In this document: positions 1 to 10,739 of the stretch, one piece after another | Position numbering within the stretch: position 1 is the stretch's first letter | Layout: the number at the start of each line of letters is the position of its first letter | DNA from: Neoechinorhynchus agilis | Taxonomy: Eukaryota; Acanthocephala | DNA: 64,000 nt | Reading direction: 5' to 3' | Assembly: GCA_051530055.1 (NCBI GenBank) | Contig: CM121343.1 | Location: 558,001-622,000 of the forward strand | Made by a program: the position numbers and the translations under genes | Notes under the pieces: model-generated | Seen by the model: the letters and a program-made list of their open reading frames with translations, nothing else | What the model was told of the DNA's origin: nothing | The model's database searches: none

Positions 1-2350
1 TATTAAAAGGAGAAAGGCCGGCTCATGAACGAGTTAAGGTTAGTCCAGTGGAACTCGAGTGGTCGCTTAGGAATTCCAAATATTTTAACCGAAGTAGAGA
101 ATTGCTAGGTGGTTTTTATCCAAGAAACGAAAAGCATTCACACGTTTTATGACTTACCCGAAGGTATCAAAAAACTTAACCAATTCTCATCTATATTTAT
201 TACTCCTCCAGCCAGCTCAAATTCTTAGGGTCTACTATCCATCTTTAATTCTAACCTCTGACCTTGTCCTATCTCCAATTTTATTTCATCAGCCCTCTCC
301 TACGCCATATTCTCCATCTGTTATGATGATAAGAAATTCTTATTAGGTATTATATACGTTCGCCCTAAGAAGATTCATCTGAAGAATAACAAAACAATTA
401 TCAAGAATTTACTATTTGCTGGAGTTAATTTTCTATTCGAGGACTTTAATGACCCCTCGGGAAAATGGATTCGCGCGATATCTCGTGCATCGGACTCACA
501 CGAAATTATCTACCCTCCTTTCCCGACGTTCACTGCTCCAAACTACAATTCAGCATTAGACCTGTGTCTAGCAAGGAAATTGTCTTCTATCAAACCAAGA
601 GTTAGCTCCCAATCGGCGTTTTTTCGAACGTCTGGTCACAACACTCTTATTTGGCTTCTCTCAAGAAACATCCTTTTAAATCGAAAATTCATCTTATCCT
701 CCTTCAATATCCAACTTTCTAATAACTCCACATCACTCTTCTTCGAGTGCAGTAGTAAGCCGTCTCTTAAGGAAATCAACGAATTTCTGGCAAATTCAAG
801 CGATTCCTTTCTATCGACGGTCATTAAGCAAGCATGGGGCAGGGGCAAATCCAATCTTCGTTCCCTCTACGGTAGAGAACTCTTTAGAGCCAATAATGAA
901 GGAAACTCTGAACTTGCCAAACTATGGTCAGCATTGCACTGGCCATGCCGAGCTCGCCTTCAAATGAATTCCCCAACTCGTCGTCTTGGTGGAATATCGT
1001 TGCCAAAAAGAAGTTTATTCCCTGGCGCAGTGCCGCTGCTGCATGGATTAAAGAAGATGGGCTCAATGCAGTGGTCACTTCCCTATGTCTTGACCACTCC
1101 TCGGGATGCTCTTTGTCCACTACTAACCTCATCTTTTTACCCATTAAGCGACGCAGATTTGATTTATTGGTCAGTGATGTTATTACGCACTGGGGTTCCA
1201 AGAATAAGGTCTCATCTAACGACCCCTCTGCTTCCTTCAAGGCCACCAATGTTTTATCCAGTATCAACATTGGTCTTTTGGCAGAAGCTATGATTCGTGC
1301 GCATCCACATGAATGGGTATCTATTAACACAGCCAAGCGGATTTTTCTGGTCAAAAACAAGCGCCGTAAGGTTAGATCATCGAACGAAGTTAGACAAATT
1401 GCAATCCAAAACTCTCTGGTCTCCATCTACGAGAGAGCATTAGCTCGTTCTATTTTGCAATTTGCATTGAAACACAATTGCATTGATCCGCGCTGCCATG
1501 GTTTCTTACCCAACATCCGAGAAATAATGGATAATTTCTAGAAACCCCAATCCAACAAATGTCCTAACTTCTTTCGACATTTCAAAGGCATTCGATAGCA
1601 TCGATATCGATTTTATTATTAAGATAATGAAATTTTTTAACTATCCACACAACATAATCGCCCGGGTCAATAACACACTCGTTTCAAAGTCCTTCTTTTT
1701 CCAAAACGACCCTCTTCGAAAAACATTTCATCAGACCAAGGGCGTGCCTCAAGGCTCACCACTGTCTCCAATTCTTTTTTGCTTGGCAACACAATATAGC
1801 AATGTCGGCAAAGCTATTACCCTCTACGCTGATGATATCACCGCAGTCATTAAAGAATGCAACTATTTGATGGTGAGAAAGGAAATGGCTTCTCTCCTGT
1901 CCTTTCTACCAAACGTTCTACCTCACATATGCCTCGAGCTGAATCCACTCAAATCCCAGTTAATTGTAAAATTGCGCTGAGGAACGCATTTTATGAATTT
2001 TAAATCAGGAGGCGAGCCCCGCCCGATTATCAATCAACATTTTAGGATACACCTTCACCCAATATTGCTCACCCACCCGCGACCTCTTAAAGCTTAAACG
2101 CCTGCTAAAGATCGCTGGCGCGAAGGCAAAACGAGCCAATCGTCTCGGTCTGAACGATAAGTCCACTCGGGTTGTATGGAATTCCTGGGCAATCGCTGGC
2201 CTAGTTTTTTTCTCACGTGGTCGACCACCCGAACAGCGACTAACCTTTCAACGCATTTTCTTATCGAACCTTGATAACCTCCCTTACCCATGGGCACACT
2301 CCTCTAACTGGGCAGAAGGGAGCTTTAAATGGATCGACTTAACTCACTGA
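1..2350 (+). mobile_element. Degenerate APE-type non-LTR retrotransposon (LINE), 5' end beyond window
   Basis: This is a broken LINE whose single large reading frame is scattered over three frames. An apurinic-like endonuclease region lies around 150-700: a degenerate 'EDFNDPSG' stands where GDFN is expected near 440, followed by 'TSGHNTLI', a decayed form of the family's SDH motif. Reverse transcriptase (RT) blocks follow: 'RQIAIQNSLVSIYERALA' near 1390-1445, 'HGFLPN' near 1500, 'SFDISKAFDSIDI' near 1575, 'GVPQGSPLSPILF' near 1742-1780, and the catalytic 'YADD' near 1828. A C-terminal tail continues to about 2340. Frameshifts and stops interrupt it, so I expect no function. The clade (I, Nimb or CR1-like) is not resolved. 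Confidence 0.8.
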
Positions 2351-2852
2351 TCTAAGTAATGTCATGCTTACAGGATTTAGGTTGATAAGTAGCTCAATCA
2401 TTTAAAAATGGACTCTTGACGAATAAATCTTGATGTTGTTGAGTGTGTTAGTGTTGCCTGATTATAAAAAACCAATAGAGAGCTATGGATGATACACCCA
2501 CATCTACAGTGAACAACTTCATTACATCTGCTACAGAAATCCTTGTCAAGCGTTTTGTACAAGGCAAAGTTAGAAGCTTCACTTTATCGCAAGGAGAAAT
2601 TATCATGGGGATCATCACACTGGACAAGTCACCAACCGATGAGGTATAAAATCTTGGCTGTCACTTCGTACTTCCGATGAGCTTCTCTTATTTCATCTAC
2701 TCAATTTGCATGGAGTAGGGAAAGGGAGATGATAGTACAGGAGCTGAAAATTAGGGGATATCCCAAATGGATTATAGACCGAGGAATCAGAGGCAGTAAC
2801 TACCATCCGCATAACAAAAAAATCGTCTGCAAAGCCTGTACGCTTCGAAAGG

Positions 2853-3335
2853 GTGCACTTCATTGATGACGACACAGATCAAATGATCTATTCCATTAGG
2901 AGAAAGAAGGTTGGAATTTGTCTATACAAAACTAAAGGAAACGCTTTCAGAAGCACATTCAAGAAGGGTAAAACTGAGCCGACCAATGGGATTTATAGAA
3001 TGTACTGTGAAAAGTGTGAGAAAGCTTATATCAGACAAACGATGCAAGGCATTGAGAAGAGGGTCGCTCAACATAAGCAAGCCCGCAGTCGATTTGAACA
3101 TTCGTCAGCAACCTCCAATCATCAAGAGACATGTAAGCATCGAGCGGATTTTGGTGGCACCAACATTATAGAAATAGAGCAAAACTTAAAAAGACGGCTT
3201 ATTTTGGAGGCCTTGCACATCGCTGTGTCCAACGCAATGGAAGGAAATAAAGCTAATTTTAGCTTCAAACTTCCAGCCAGCGACGTGTTAAAAATCAATG
3301 CTAAAATCATGAAAAAAACGTGTTCGAACGGATAA
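2853..3335 (+). CDS. PLE GIY-YIG endonuclease domain fragment
   Basis: A 160-residue open frame carries the GIY-YIG fold signature of Penelope-like elements. 'TNGIYRMYCEKCEKAYI' begins near residue 44, 'QTMQGIEKRVAQHKQ' follows, and a downstream 'SNHQETCKHRADF' and 'EALHIAVSNAMEGNKANF' resemble the PLE C-terminus. PLE endonucleases nick target DNA for target-primed reverse transcription. In this copy the glycine usual after YI is replaced (YIRQT, not YIGQT). No RT lies upstream inside the element, so the peptide is at most an endonuclease remnant. The sister copy near 18349 is frameshifted in an A-run late in this domain. No convincing start codon context is visible. Confidence 0.75.
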   Translation: MHFIDDDTDQMIYSIRRKKVGICLYKTKGNAFRSTFKKGKTEPTNGIYRMYCEKCEKAYIRQTMQGIEKRVAQHKQARSRFEHSSATSNHQETCKHRADFGGTNIIEIEQNLKRRLILEALHIAVSNAMEGNKANFSFKLPASDVLKINAKIMKKTCSNG

Positions 3336-3404
3336 TTGGCCCCGAAATTTGAGTTTGGCGATCCAGCGCAATCGAGCGTAAAACCTGAACGGGAAAAATA
3401 TATT

Positions 3405-3455
3405 TTTAGATGACTGATGAGGCGAGGTTACCTCCTTCGAAATATCGCCAATTAA
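3405..3455 (+). ncRNA. Hammerhead-ribozyme-like core in PLE 3' end, copy 1
   Basis: The conserved hammerhead core CTGATGA (3414-3420) is followed by a stem-II-like hairpin, GAGG-TTA-CCTC, and then CGAAA (GAAA at 3439-3442). A possible NUH cleavage triplet, ATC, follows immediately. PLEs are known to carry hammerhead motifs in their terminal repeats. Stem III would have to be minimal here, so activity is uncertain. The motif recurs at 18902-18951 and, in diverged form, in the PLE hairpin at 38-40 kb. Confidence 0.6.
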
Positions 3456-3462
3456 TCAAATA

Positions 3463-3935
3463 ATCAATACCAACCGAAGATTTGTACGAACATTTGAGTG
3501 TAAAAACGACGATTTAGTGAAGACGAAATGGATTTATCATAGCTCAAATTGTCATCGTTTTCCATTATTTACATCGGATTAAGGTTGCTCGCAGAGATAT
3601 AAAGCCTGAGAATATTTTGGTCCAAGACAACGGCTAAGTAAAAGTAGGCGACTTCGGATTCGCTAAATTCTTAAACGGGAATACGATGACTGAATGTAGA
3701 ACTGCAGAATAAATGGTTCCAGAAGTGTTCGGACAGCTTGGATAAACCCCCAAGTGGAGATTGGTGAGAAACTTGGGGTTTGACCTACGATTTCGATGTA
3801 GGATACACGTCTTTTGTGGCATCAGATGAAGCAAGAATTTTGGCCAAAGTTCAATCTGGATGGTTTAAAGTTCCTGACCATTTCTCACCCGAGCGTTGTG
3901 GGTGGTTTTTGTGTGTTTTTAAGAAAATTACGGTT
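3463..3935 (+). pseudogene. PKA-like kinase pseudogene, fragment A
   Basis: This is a decayed catalytic domain resembling protein kinase A catalytic subunits. It starts at the equivalent of 'PTGDLYEHLR', immediately after the PLE. 'RDIKPENILVQDNG' (catalytic loop) lies near 3598-3638 and 'VKVGDFGFAKFLN' (DFG-type Mg-binding loop) near 3645-3683. In-frame stops occur after 'QDNG', at the activation-segment tyrosine (TAE-stop, taa 3710-3712) and after 'FGQLG'. A frame change then leads to 'VASDEARILAKVQSG' near 3815-3860. It is part of a direct duplication with 20530-21060. Confidence 0.8.
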
Positions 3936-4129
3936 TTTATATGGACATCACCGCTCCCACCATCAACAATAAATATAAAGTAAGAATCTGAGGATGAATT
4001 AAAGTTTTGTTTGGTTTAATTGCATTCGAATTGAAACGATTGCATCGTTGATTGAACATGGCCATTAATTTTAAAACGGTGTACAAGGCAGCTCACAGTC
4101 TCTCAATGCAGCACAAACTCTCAGTGCGT

Positions 4130-4410
4130 CGAAAACTAAAGAAGTGGAGGATAAGTCGAAACTAAAAAACACCGAATTGGATTTAAAAATTATATTCGAA
4201 AGCCTTACAGTGACGAGATCAAGTTTAGATATCGACACAATGAAGACGAAAACGCCAAAGATTAAAGAAATGAACATTATGAAACTCATTATAAAGAAGA
4301 GTTTTGCACCGGCTACAAAAATAAGCTACAACCAACAAGGAAATTCGGTTTTTGAGGTCGTCTGCGAAGATTTAATTTTATGTCTCTACCTCTCAAAATC
4401 GGTTGATTGA
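4130..4410 (+). pseudogene. Unknown repeated ORF, copy 1 (5'-truncated)
   Basis: An 88-codon open frame (ATG 4144) is lysine- and serine-rich, with 'DKSKLKNTELDLKIIFES' near the start and 'NQQGNSVFEVVCEDLI' near the end. It is almost identical to the 3' two-thirds of the frame at 21271-21723 and related to 16857-17137. Relative to the copy at 21.2 kb, about 240 bp upstream are missing (junction near 4128). No domain is recognised. It sits between two PKA-like pseudogene fragments in each complete repeat block, so it probably belongs to the same dead duplicated locus. Confidence 0.45.
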
Positions 4411-5088
4411 ATGATAACAGACATATTTTCTGATCAATTTGCCTGCTAGTCCATTAAAACGAAATCCTCAAATTTGATCGGCCAAATCAAAGGTGATAAA
4501 TCGGTCTGAGTTTGGCGGCGAAAAGGATGGGGTCCCATGAGTCTTTAAAAACGTAAATCGAAAAATTCAAAACACAAATTTTGGCGGATCTTATTATTAT
4601 CTTGGGATAAATGGATAATCATATTAACACAATAAATCAATATATATTAACACCGCGATTGCAACGAATTAGCAAGTTAATTGATTTGAGTTGGACTATT
4701 AAATATTCGTACAATAAACTCTCGACGAACCTTTAATTTGCCCAAGACAACTTTCCGCGACGCATTGAACATCTCGACATTTCATTTACTCGCATAGACA
4801 AGGCAACAGATCAGCGAGCTCAAAAAAATTAACTTAAATTAAATGTTGATATCAAAATCCACTTCTTGAGCATTCTTTCGTTTTCGTCCCTCTGACGAAA
4901 CAAAATTGATTCTTTTGATTCATTCAATGACCATCCAAAGAAGGTTTTTGATGATCCTCACATCACGATCATTTTGCGTTAAAAATATATGAAATGCTCC
5001 ACTTCTTCCAAACTAGACAAACAAAGCGAACAATTGACGAAAAGGCAATGCTGAGTAATATATTTCTTTAAAATATTGTGTATTTCTA
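4411..5088 (+). repeat. Spacer of the PKA-like repeat block (copy of 21724-22400)
   Basis: No independent gene is seen. The stretch is nearly the same as 21724-22400, and its distal half resembles 17280-17690. A short kinase-like exon remnant, 'KLDKQSEQLTK', can be read near 5013-5045. It resembles the helix-C region of PKA. A pyrimidine-rich tract ending tttctag at about 5089 looks like an old 3' splice site, so these pseudogenes still contain intron sequence and are not processed copies. Confidence 0.6.
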
Positions 5089-5815
5089 GGGATCGTATAA
5101 GTATAACGGCCATTTGTACATTGTGATCAAATTAATGCCAACCGGAGATTTGTATGAACATTTGCGTGCAAAACGACGATTTAGTGAAGAATAAAATAGA
5201 TTTATCATAGCTCAATTTGTCGTCGTTTTTGATTATTTACATCGGATTAAGGTTGCTCGCAGAGAAATAAAGCCTAAGAATATTTTGGTCCAAGACAACG
5301 GCAAAGTAAAAGTAAGCGCCTTCGGATTCGCTAAATTCTTAAACGAGAATACGATGAATGCTTGTGGAACTGCTGAATAAATGGCTACAAAAGTGATCTC
5401 ACGGCTTGGATATACCCTCAAGTGGAGATTGGTGAGCACTTGAAGTTTTGGCCTACGATCTCGATGTAGGATACACGCCCTTTGTGGCATCAGATGAAGC
5501 GAGAATTTTGGCCAAAGTTCAATCAGGAAAGTTTAAAGTTCCTGACAATTTCTCAGCCGAGCTTAAGTATGTCGTAAGCCGGCTATTGAAATTCAATCCA
5601 GATAAGCGATGTGGATGCGGGAAAAGTGGAACTGATCAGGTAAAGGCTCTTAAGTTCTTTGAAGTTAATGACTATTGGAAGTTGTTCCGAGGAAAGTATG
5701 CCATTATCTATAAATCTTATAATGATCAAATCGAAAACAAACTAAAGGAACCGTTCATTTCATCGACTAATCCATCTTTTGATCACTACCCTCACGTATT
5801 TTATGAACTTTGAAC
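5089..5815 (+). pseudogene. PKA-like kinase pseudogene, fragment B (longest 3' end)
   Basis: Starting just after a tttctag acceptor-like site, the frame reads 'GSYKYNGHLYIVIKLMPTGD', which matches the kinase hinge. It continues through 'REIKPKNILVQDNGK' (the catalytic Asp becomes Glu) and 'FGFAKFLNENT'. The activation segment has the shared taa stop (5378-5380). The C-lobe survives as an open frame, 5448-5813, with 'GYTPFVASDEARILAKVQ', 'VSRLLKFNPDKRCGCGKSG', 'FEVNDYWKLF' and a PKA-like tail 'PFISSTNPSFDHYPHVFYEL' before the stop. Damaged catalytic residues and several stops make it a pseudogene. Confidence 0.85.
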
Positions 5816-5938
5816 AGTAAAGCTTTTCCATTGTTTTCTGATCGTGCGAAGGGAAGTAAATTTCGTATTTAGTCGTATTATCATTAATAAATTTTCAATT
5901 TCGACAAAAATTAACCTGTGTTAAAAGCGTTGATCCGT

Positions 5939-6341
5939 GACGAGTTGTCGTCACCTGTTTCGGTTTGTGCCTGATCAACATCCATGGCTTCAGCGAACTT
6001 GTTTTTGTTGCGTTTCGCAAGTAATTTGCGATCGTAAATTTTGTACGTAATTTACGAAACCTTAATAATGTTGGAATTATCAGACGTGAAATATCGGCAA
6101 CAAATTATTCAATTTAAAGCCTACGCGTGTTATAACTACTAAAATGACGCAACTTCTGATTCGAAGACAATAACCCAACGCCAAAGAATGTTTTTTAACG
6201 TTTTGACGGCCAAATTCATCATGAATAGATCTCCCAACATGATACGACAACATTTGGAACACGACTTGAAACCGCAATAACCAACATAAATCCGATTGCA
6301 AATCGCTCTCGAATGTAGAATTTTCTTTAATAAATCGTAGT
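5939..6341 (-). mobile_element. LINE 5'-region fragment (diverged mirror of 33296-33702)
   Basis: Reverse-complement similarity to 33296-33702 includes the start of the ORF1-like frame there, truncated at 5939. A 73-codon open frame (6080-6301, minus) is matched by 33333-33554, but the two peptides differ at about 15 of 73 positions. This end of the inverted pair is therefore far more diverged than the ATRX-like gene inside it. It is probably 5' UTR or leader sequence of a LINE. No function is assigned. Confidence 0.55.
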
Positions 6342-6995
6342 ACTATTTACAAAACGATATATTCAAATCAATAATCACGAATTTTGTGATCAAGGAACGC
6401 ACCAACATTTTAAGAGTAATAACGACCAAATTAGATAAAATTAGCAAAAACATTCTTACTTTTTATGGATTGTTAATTAAAATCAATAGCAAACCTAGTT
6501 GAGGTGCCAGAATCACCCTGCATAACTACAGTATATGAATTTCCTAAAGAAAAGGGAAAAAGAACTATTTACAAAACGATATCCCCAAATCCATAATTAC
6601 GCATTTTGTGATCAAGGAACGTGCCAACATTTTAAGAGTAAAAACGACCAAATTAGATAAAATTAACAAAGACATTCTTCCTTTTTATGGATTGTTAATC
6701 AAAATCAATAGCGAACCTAGTTGAGATGCCAGAATCACCCTGCATAATTACAGTATATGAATTTCCTAAAGAAAAAGAAAAAAGTACTATTTACAAAACG
6801 ATATCTTCAAATCCACAATTACGCGTTTTGTGATCAAGGAACGTGCCAACATTTTAAGAGTAAAAACGACCAAATTAGATAAAATTAACAAAGACATTTG
6901 TACTTTTTATGGATTGTTAATTGAAGTCAATAGCAAACCTAGTTGAGATGCCAGAATCACCCTGCATAACTACAGTATATGAATTTCCTATTCCT
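6342..6995. repeat. 222-bp tandem array, left copy (about 3 units)
   Basis: Units begin near 6342, 6564 and 6786 at actatttacaaaacgatat, giving a 222-bp period. Each unit contains ttttgtgatcaaggaacg, a block near ccaaattagataaaatta, and caccctgcataactacag. The mirror array at 31319-33295 has about nine units. Unit sequences are highly similar. No coding potential is seen. Confidence 0.9.
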
Positions 6996-7361
6996 TACTA
7001 ACTTGAGACAAATTAACCGAAGTATTTACCGTTGCACATATTGTTGCTTTGGATAAGCCTCGATTTTAACGTTTGTTTTGGTTTAAAGCGTCCTCTTCGT
7101 GGTATAAGTTTGTTTATGCTTCGAATTTACGAGCTAAGATATGAAGTAACTGGGCAGCGTGATACAAATTTATCGCACTCGTGTTAGATAAACCCCTCAA
7201 ACAACGTATCCTTGTAGTTATAAGAAAGCATTTGAAGGGACTTCAATAGCTATAATCGGTCGCAAACAGCGAATAGTAAAAGGTGAAACGACATCACAAA
7301 AAACAATTATGCCATCATATTTATATTTTAAAATATGATTTATAAAACAAGAAGAACATTT

Positions 7362-10172
7362 CTAATCGATTTGAATCATCTCATTGGCACCTAATGTCAT
7401 GGACTTTCGACTTTCCGCAAATGCAACAAATGTCGTTGGTGGAAGAGTCGGTAAAGAGTATTGGCCATTAGAAATTCGGGCACTAAATTGCAACTTCTCA
7501 TTCTCATATTCTTCCCATGCAGCCTTCCTCTCATCTTCCGTAAGCTTCTCCTCCGGTCTTTGTTCAAGGAAAGAGTCGTGTTCGTGATACCCATATATCC
7601 ACTTTTGCGAGCATCGCAAAAGTTCAGCCAGAACGACATCCTTAGGCAAAATTGGAGTGGGTTGAGTATCGCCTTCGTTGTCATCGGGAACTTCATCGAA
7701 CGTGAAAAGCTTAGAAAGTTCAAGGCCAGTAAAATGTCGGTCAACGTGCTGTTCGTCACAAACCCGCAAAACTAGACCTTGCTTTGTGATTTGACGCTGA
7801 TAAATCTTTTCTTCGATTGTCCCGAGGGTAAAGAGCCTGTAAATGAACACTTCTTTAGATTGACCAAATCGGTAGACTCGATAAATCGACTGGATGTCAT
7901 TCGAAGGATTCCAGGAAGGTTCAAATATTACAACGCGATTAGCCGCCTGAAGATTCAGCGCAATTCCCCCAGCCTGAGTAGAAATTAAAAACAATCGCAT
8001 ACGTCGGTTCCTCGTTTTATTGAAATGCGCAACGCGGGCTTTTCTATCGATTCCGCAAGTACTTCCGTCAATTCGGGTGTAATCCAAGCCAAATACCCAA
8101 CGGAGACAATGCTGTTCTCTATCCGATTGTTTAGATGATTGCAGGCTAATGTTCAACAGAATAGCTTCAATGAAATCGAGCACTGTTAAACTAGAAGAGA
8201 AGACTAAAACTTTGTCATTGAGTTGAGCACAATGCTCGAGGATCATTAAAAGTACAACAAGTTTACCAGAGACGTCCAGCCGATACCTTATAGATTCAGG
8301 ATCTGTGCAAAGTCCATGAAACCATTCAGTATTTGCACATATTATAGAGGTTTGCCGATATAGAGAAACGCGATCGGTAAACGGCTATTCTTCATTATCT
8401 CCGTCGTGACTTGCAAGATTATCTCCTCCGGATTTGCGTAATTTATCCCATTTCCTTCTCACAGCATCCTGCTTCTTCTTATAATCAGACCACAAAAGGA
8501 ACGGATGGGCGCAAATCCGTTTGGCAATGGTATAGAAGTTCAAAAGATCTCTATGTGATTGTGTTTGTCCTTTATTAAGAACCAATAATCGATATAATTC
8601 TGCTTGCATCTTTGAAGGACGAATACTGATAACATATTCATATCGATTTGGGAGATAAGGTTGGAGGCAAGCGCTGTCTCGTCTGTGGACGCAACCGCCA
8701 AGCATTTCGTGAAGAATATGAGTTCTCTTCATCATGAGCTTAACATCATACCACGTAGAATCAGCGTTTAAGCCGTTTTTGATTGGTGTAATAAATCGGT
8801 TGTTAAATTCCCTCCTCGTACCTAAATAGTTCGGTTTTATGAAATGTACCATGCAATGATACTCTGCTAAATTATTTTGCAGCGGAGTCCCGGTCATCAC
8901 AATACGCCTTGGAGTTCGGATGTTCGAGAGTACTTTATAGATGTTCGTACGTTCATTCTTTAAAATATGGCCTTCATCGCAAACCAACAAATCCGGACCA
9001 GGATTTAAGAGTGCTTGACGAATTTGATTATCATCCCGAGAATTATTTAACCGCTCAATTATATTCCGAAATCGGCAGTATGTCATTATGAGAACTGTGG
9101 GTTCAATAGATATTCGAAAATCTTGAATGTTTTTGAGCTTATCAGAACCGTACATTTTATCGTCAAGTACAATCACATCAACTCTTTCTTCTAATCGGAT
9201 TCTTGACTGCCATCTCTGGAACTCCCTGGACCATTGGGTCAGTCCACTTTTTGGTGAGAGAATCAAAGCGGATTTGGTTTGGGTTAACTTGAAATGAGTA
9301 AGTACTGCTTGAAGAAACGCGATAACCGTAAAAGTTTTACCGAGTCCCATGCAATGTGCAAGGACACATCCTCCACCCAACTGCCTTCCATCATAATTGT
9401 TTTCAATCGTTTCAATGCAATTATCATACAGAAAGTGGCATCCTTCGATTTGATGCTTTTTGAGGCACTTGGCAATAGAAGGATGTACCGATAAAAGCGG
9501 TTTCTTTGTTTCCGAGTCGTAGTCGAGTATGATGCTTTTATGATCAATTTCAGCTCCCTTCGATTCCAAACGCTTCAATCGACTTCTCTCTTTTGACATG
9601 GCCAATCGCGTTTGCTCATCGCAGTTGTCATCTTCGATTATCGCTTCAATTCTACGTGGAACAGCACTGTCATCATCACTTGAAGATTCGATTATTATTT
9701 TCCCTCTTCGCTTTTTTATCAATCTTACGCTGTCATTTGAATAGGAGGAATCGCAATTATCCATCGATTTTTTTTCCCGGTGATAATCCTGGCCGAAAGA
9801 GTTTTCTTTACTATTTGTGTACGATCGGCTACTCGGACTACAATTTATCCTCGGGACTTTTCTTGGAATCTCATCTTTACGGGGATGCGTTCCTGACCTT
9901 TTTGGATGCACCGCGCCTTCCGACAGCCAATCCCCGAAGATTTGAAAGTACTTGAGATACAGTAGCATTTCAGCATCGTCACAATCAACGGAGTCCTCCT
10001 TTTTCGGCGTTTGCACTTGGTCCGAAGTTTGCGATGTTACACCTGATGCCTGGTCCGCATTACTTTTGCCTTGAACGATGACCAGCATTTCCTGCACATG
10101 AAAGGCGACAACCTCTAAGTGCTCAATCAAAGCATTTCTTAGCTCGGTATTCATGTTGCGTTTTGAACTCAA
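7362..10172 (-). CDS. ATRX: ATRX-like SNF2 chromatin remodeller, left copy (in-frame TAG or 78-nt intron)
   Basis: This is a SNF2-family ATPase of the ATRX/XNP type, which remodels chromatin and acts on heterochromatin in the nucleus. The N-terminal part (10172-8385, 595 aa) has about 230 acidic and serine-rich residues, then 'CMGLGKT' (Walker A, residues 274-280), 'DEGHILKNE' (399-407, characteristic of ATRX rather than DEAH) and 'MTGTPLQNN' (426-434). The second part (8246-7362) carries helicase lobe 2 with 'KVLVFSSSL', 'STQAGGIALNLQAANRV', 'QSIYRVYRFGQ' and 'ITKQGL'. The halves are in the same frame, separated by a single TAG and 46 sense codons; without the stop the frame would be about 936 codons. 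A GTGAGA...ATAG interval of 78 nt, a multiple of three, could instead be an intron. No ADD zinc finger is visible. The gene is duplicated at 28137-30947. Confidence 0.85.
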
Positions 10173-10214
10173 AACAAATATACTTAATGGGACAAGAGTG
10201 CACCGTCTTTCGTT

Positions 10215-10255
10215 GACTACACGTCACGTAGTGAAAATGCTATTACGTCACATAA
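10215..10255. promoter_or_regulatory. Candidate promoter with two CRE-like ACGTCA sites (left)
   Basis: Upstream of the ATRX-like start lie ACGTCA at 10221-10226 and TTACGTCA at 10243-10250. These match half and near-full CREB/ATF sites. The first sits in a near-palindrome, ctacacgtcacgtagtg. The pair is 50-80 bp from the ATG and is repeated in the right arm at 28059-28088. A regulatory role is inferred from sequence only. Confidence 0.3.
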
Positions 10256-10304
10256 CATACACGGAAGACACTTACACGCGTCAAGGAAACAACAACCAAG
10301 TAAT

Positions 10305-10690
10305 ATGCTAACTGTTCCTTTTCGTTGTTACGCAAAATGTTCACGAGGTGTTTTGTATACGTTCAGATGTTTATACGTAAAACTGTTGCGGTTGCGCTTT
10401 TTCGATATTTTCCGGTGTGAGGTCGCGAAAAGCCGCAGTGCAAATGAGTTTTTGCCAAGAATGAAAAAACATGTCGGAGGTGAAACTCCGGATCGTTCAA
10501 CTGTGTTCCGGAGAAAAACAAACAATGAAGAATTCGACGTCACTGAGGCCTAATCCATTGTGAGTCAGTAAGACATTGAACTGATTACTTGACGATGATC
10601 CTCTTCAATCAATGCCTTCACGCGAATCGCATATTGCTCTCCAGTTAAAGTTCGTGGATGTCCTTCACGTTTGCTAATGTCAAATTTGTT
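10305..10690 (-). pseudogene. Possible mariner/Tc1-like transposase remnant, left copy
   Basis: On the minus strand a frame with two stops reads 'SKREGHPRTLTGEQYAIRV' and 'KALIEEDHRQVISSMSY', then 'NSSLFVFLRNTVERS'. The first part resembles the linker and second helix-turn-helix region of mariner-type transposases (G-P-T...I-x-E-D-R-Q pattern). It lies divergently from the ATRX-like gene, between it and the satellite. An 82-codon frame on the other strand (10305-10553) is probably a shadow. No catalytic DDE/D region is seen, so the assignment is weak. Confidence 0.35.
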
Positions 10691-10739
10691 TCATCGTAGC
10701 TATGCTACAGTTTTCTCTGTGTTGTACTTTTTTCATATT

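Larger units (their letters stand above)
2408..3463 (+). mobile_element. Short Penelope-like element, copy 1 (GIY-YIG only, no RT)
   Basis: A 1.06-kb unit starts at the bases atggactcttgacgaataa and ends at ccaattaatcaaa. A near-identical copy with the same two ends lies at 17903-18960. It holds the C-terminal GIY-YIG endonuclease region of a PLE but no reverse transcriptase, and a hammerhead-like motif sits just inside the 3' end. Its 3' flank is PKA-like pseudogene sequence, while its 5' flank is the tail of the LINE. Shared termini at two sites suggest a defined non-autonomous mobile unit; co-duplication with the surrounding DNA is the alternative. Confidence 0.75.
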
